Of a stretch of DNA of 32,546 bases, positions 32,433 through 32,546 are shown piece by piece. The notes beneath the pieces were generated by a model. That model was not told the origin of the DNA and ran no database searches. It was given only the letters and a program-made list of their open reading frames with translations. The position numbers and the translations under genes were made by a program. Source of the DNA: a virus; the IMG/VR virus record IMGVR_UViG_3300033273_000654, positions 1-32,546 of that record, one strand, 5' to 3'. Position 1 is the first letter of the stretch, and each line of letters begins with the position of its first letter.

Positions 32433-32546
32433 TCAGATAACGCGAGTTTTTTCGTGACCGACGCGAATGCGAGGATCACACCAAATCTCAAATCCTGCCT
32501 CTTTTGCATCCAGACAGAAACTTACATCCTCTCCACACATGTCCTG
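32433..32546 (-). CDS. C-terminal end of a probable glycosyltransferase (partial)
   Basis: The last 37 codons of a gene running in from the right edge. The visible end, CGEDVSFCLDAKEAGFEIWC then DPRIRVGHEKTRVI, fits the end of a GT-A fold glycosyltransferase (family 2-like): E-D-x-x-F-C plus about 15 residues plus DP and GH, where the Asp of ED is the usual catalytic-base position and the His of GH often contributes to metal or nucleotide binding. T4-like cyanophages carry such genes near the virion cluster, presumably to glycosylate virion or host surface components. The donor and target cannot be judged from this fragment. Only the end is visible, so the family call is moderate. Confidence 0.7.
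   Translation of the reverse strand, partial: QDMCGEDVSFCLDAKEAGFEIWCDPRIRVGHEKTRVI

Noticed and set aside
32153-32440. Plus-strand 95-aa frame at the right edge
   Set aside because: Antisense to two small genes with recognisable conserved motifs.
32432-32509. 80-aa start for the 54-aa gene
   Set aside because: The added 26 residues are a shadow of the glycosyltransferase end; the ATG at 32431 directly follows its stop.
1-32546. tRNA genes, CRISPR arrays, insertion sequences, integration sites
   Set aside because: Looked for on both strands by eye; no cloverleaf, regular repeat-spacer pattern, transposase or integrase seen. Protein-level repeats in structural genes are not CRISPR.

Overview
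This window is a densely packed, AT-rich, single-strand block of late genes from a T4-like contractile-tailed phage. Gene order (25, 6, giant gene, 8, DUF4815-type gene, small genes, fibre-like gene, 13, 14, 15, 16) and small neighbour proteins that I recognise from Synechococcus/Prochlorococcus T4-like phages point to a marine cyanophage-type myovirus. No host-derived or photosynthesis gene is present, so the host itself cannot be read from the window. Every gene lies on the minus strand and is transcribed from high to low coordinates. No tRNA, rRNA, CRISPR, insertion sequence or integrase was seen, and no stretch over 300 bases lacks a gene.

Right edge to 31717: the 3' end of a probable glycosyltransferase, then four very small genes (54, 48, 57 and 48 aa) of unknown function. 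The three rarest-looking of these (48, 57, 48 aa) are easily missed because they are under 60 codons. A T4-type late promoter (TATAAATA) follows and opens the baseplate operon.

31681 to 7600: baseplate wedge. gp25, gp6, a 4237-residue giant protein in the gene 7 position that carries a YHYH domain and many glycine-rich beta-repeats, a second late promoter, gp8, and a 2478-residue DUF4815-type structural protein in the place of T4 genes 9 to 12. Two small overlapping conserved genes follow.

7221 to 1: a third late promoter, a 75-aa and a 568-aa fibre/whisker-like protein in the position of T4 wac, a 62-aa coiled-coil protein, the neck proteins gp13 and gp14 (gp14 nearly doubled by an inserted repeat block), the tail terminator gp15 (with an EF-hand-like loop), the small terminase gp16, and a 499-residue-plus modular cysteine-rich protein running off the left edge where T4 would have gene 17. 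Spacing is 1-nt TAATG overlaps or gaps of a few bases almost throughout, which indicates translationally coupled co-expression of parts used in virion assembly.

The most notable signals are (i) the same roughly 40-45 residue G-x-G-Y-T-x-P-P beta-repeat implanted in four different virion proteins, (ii) two other cassettes shared within or between the giant proteins, (iii) the cysteine-module protein between terS and the expected terL, and (iv) C-terminal Gly-Gly codons in two fibre-like genes that double as Shine-Dalgarno sites for the next gene.
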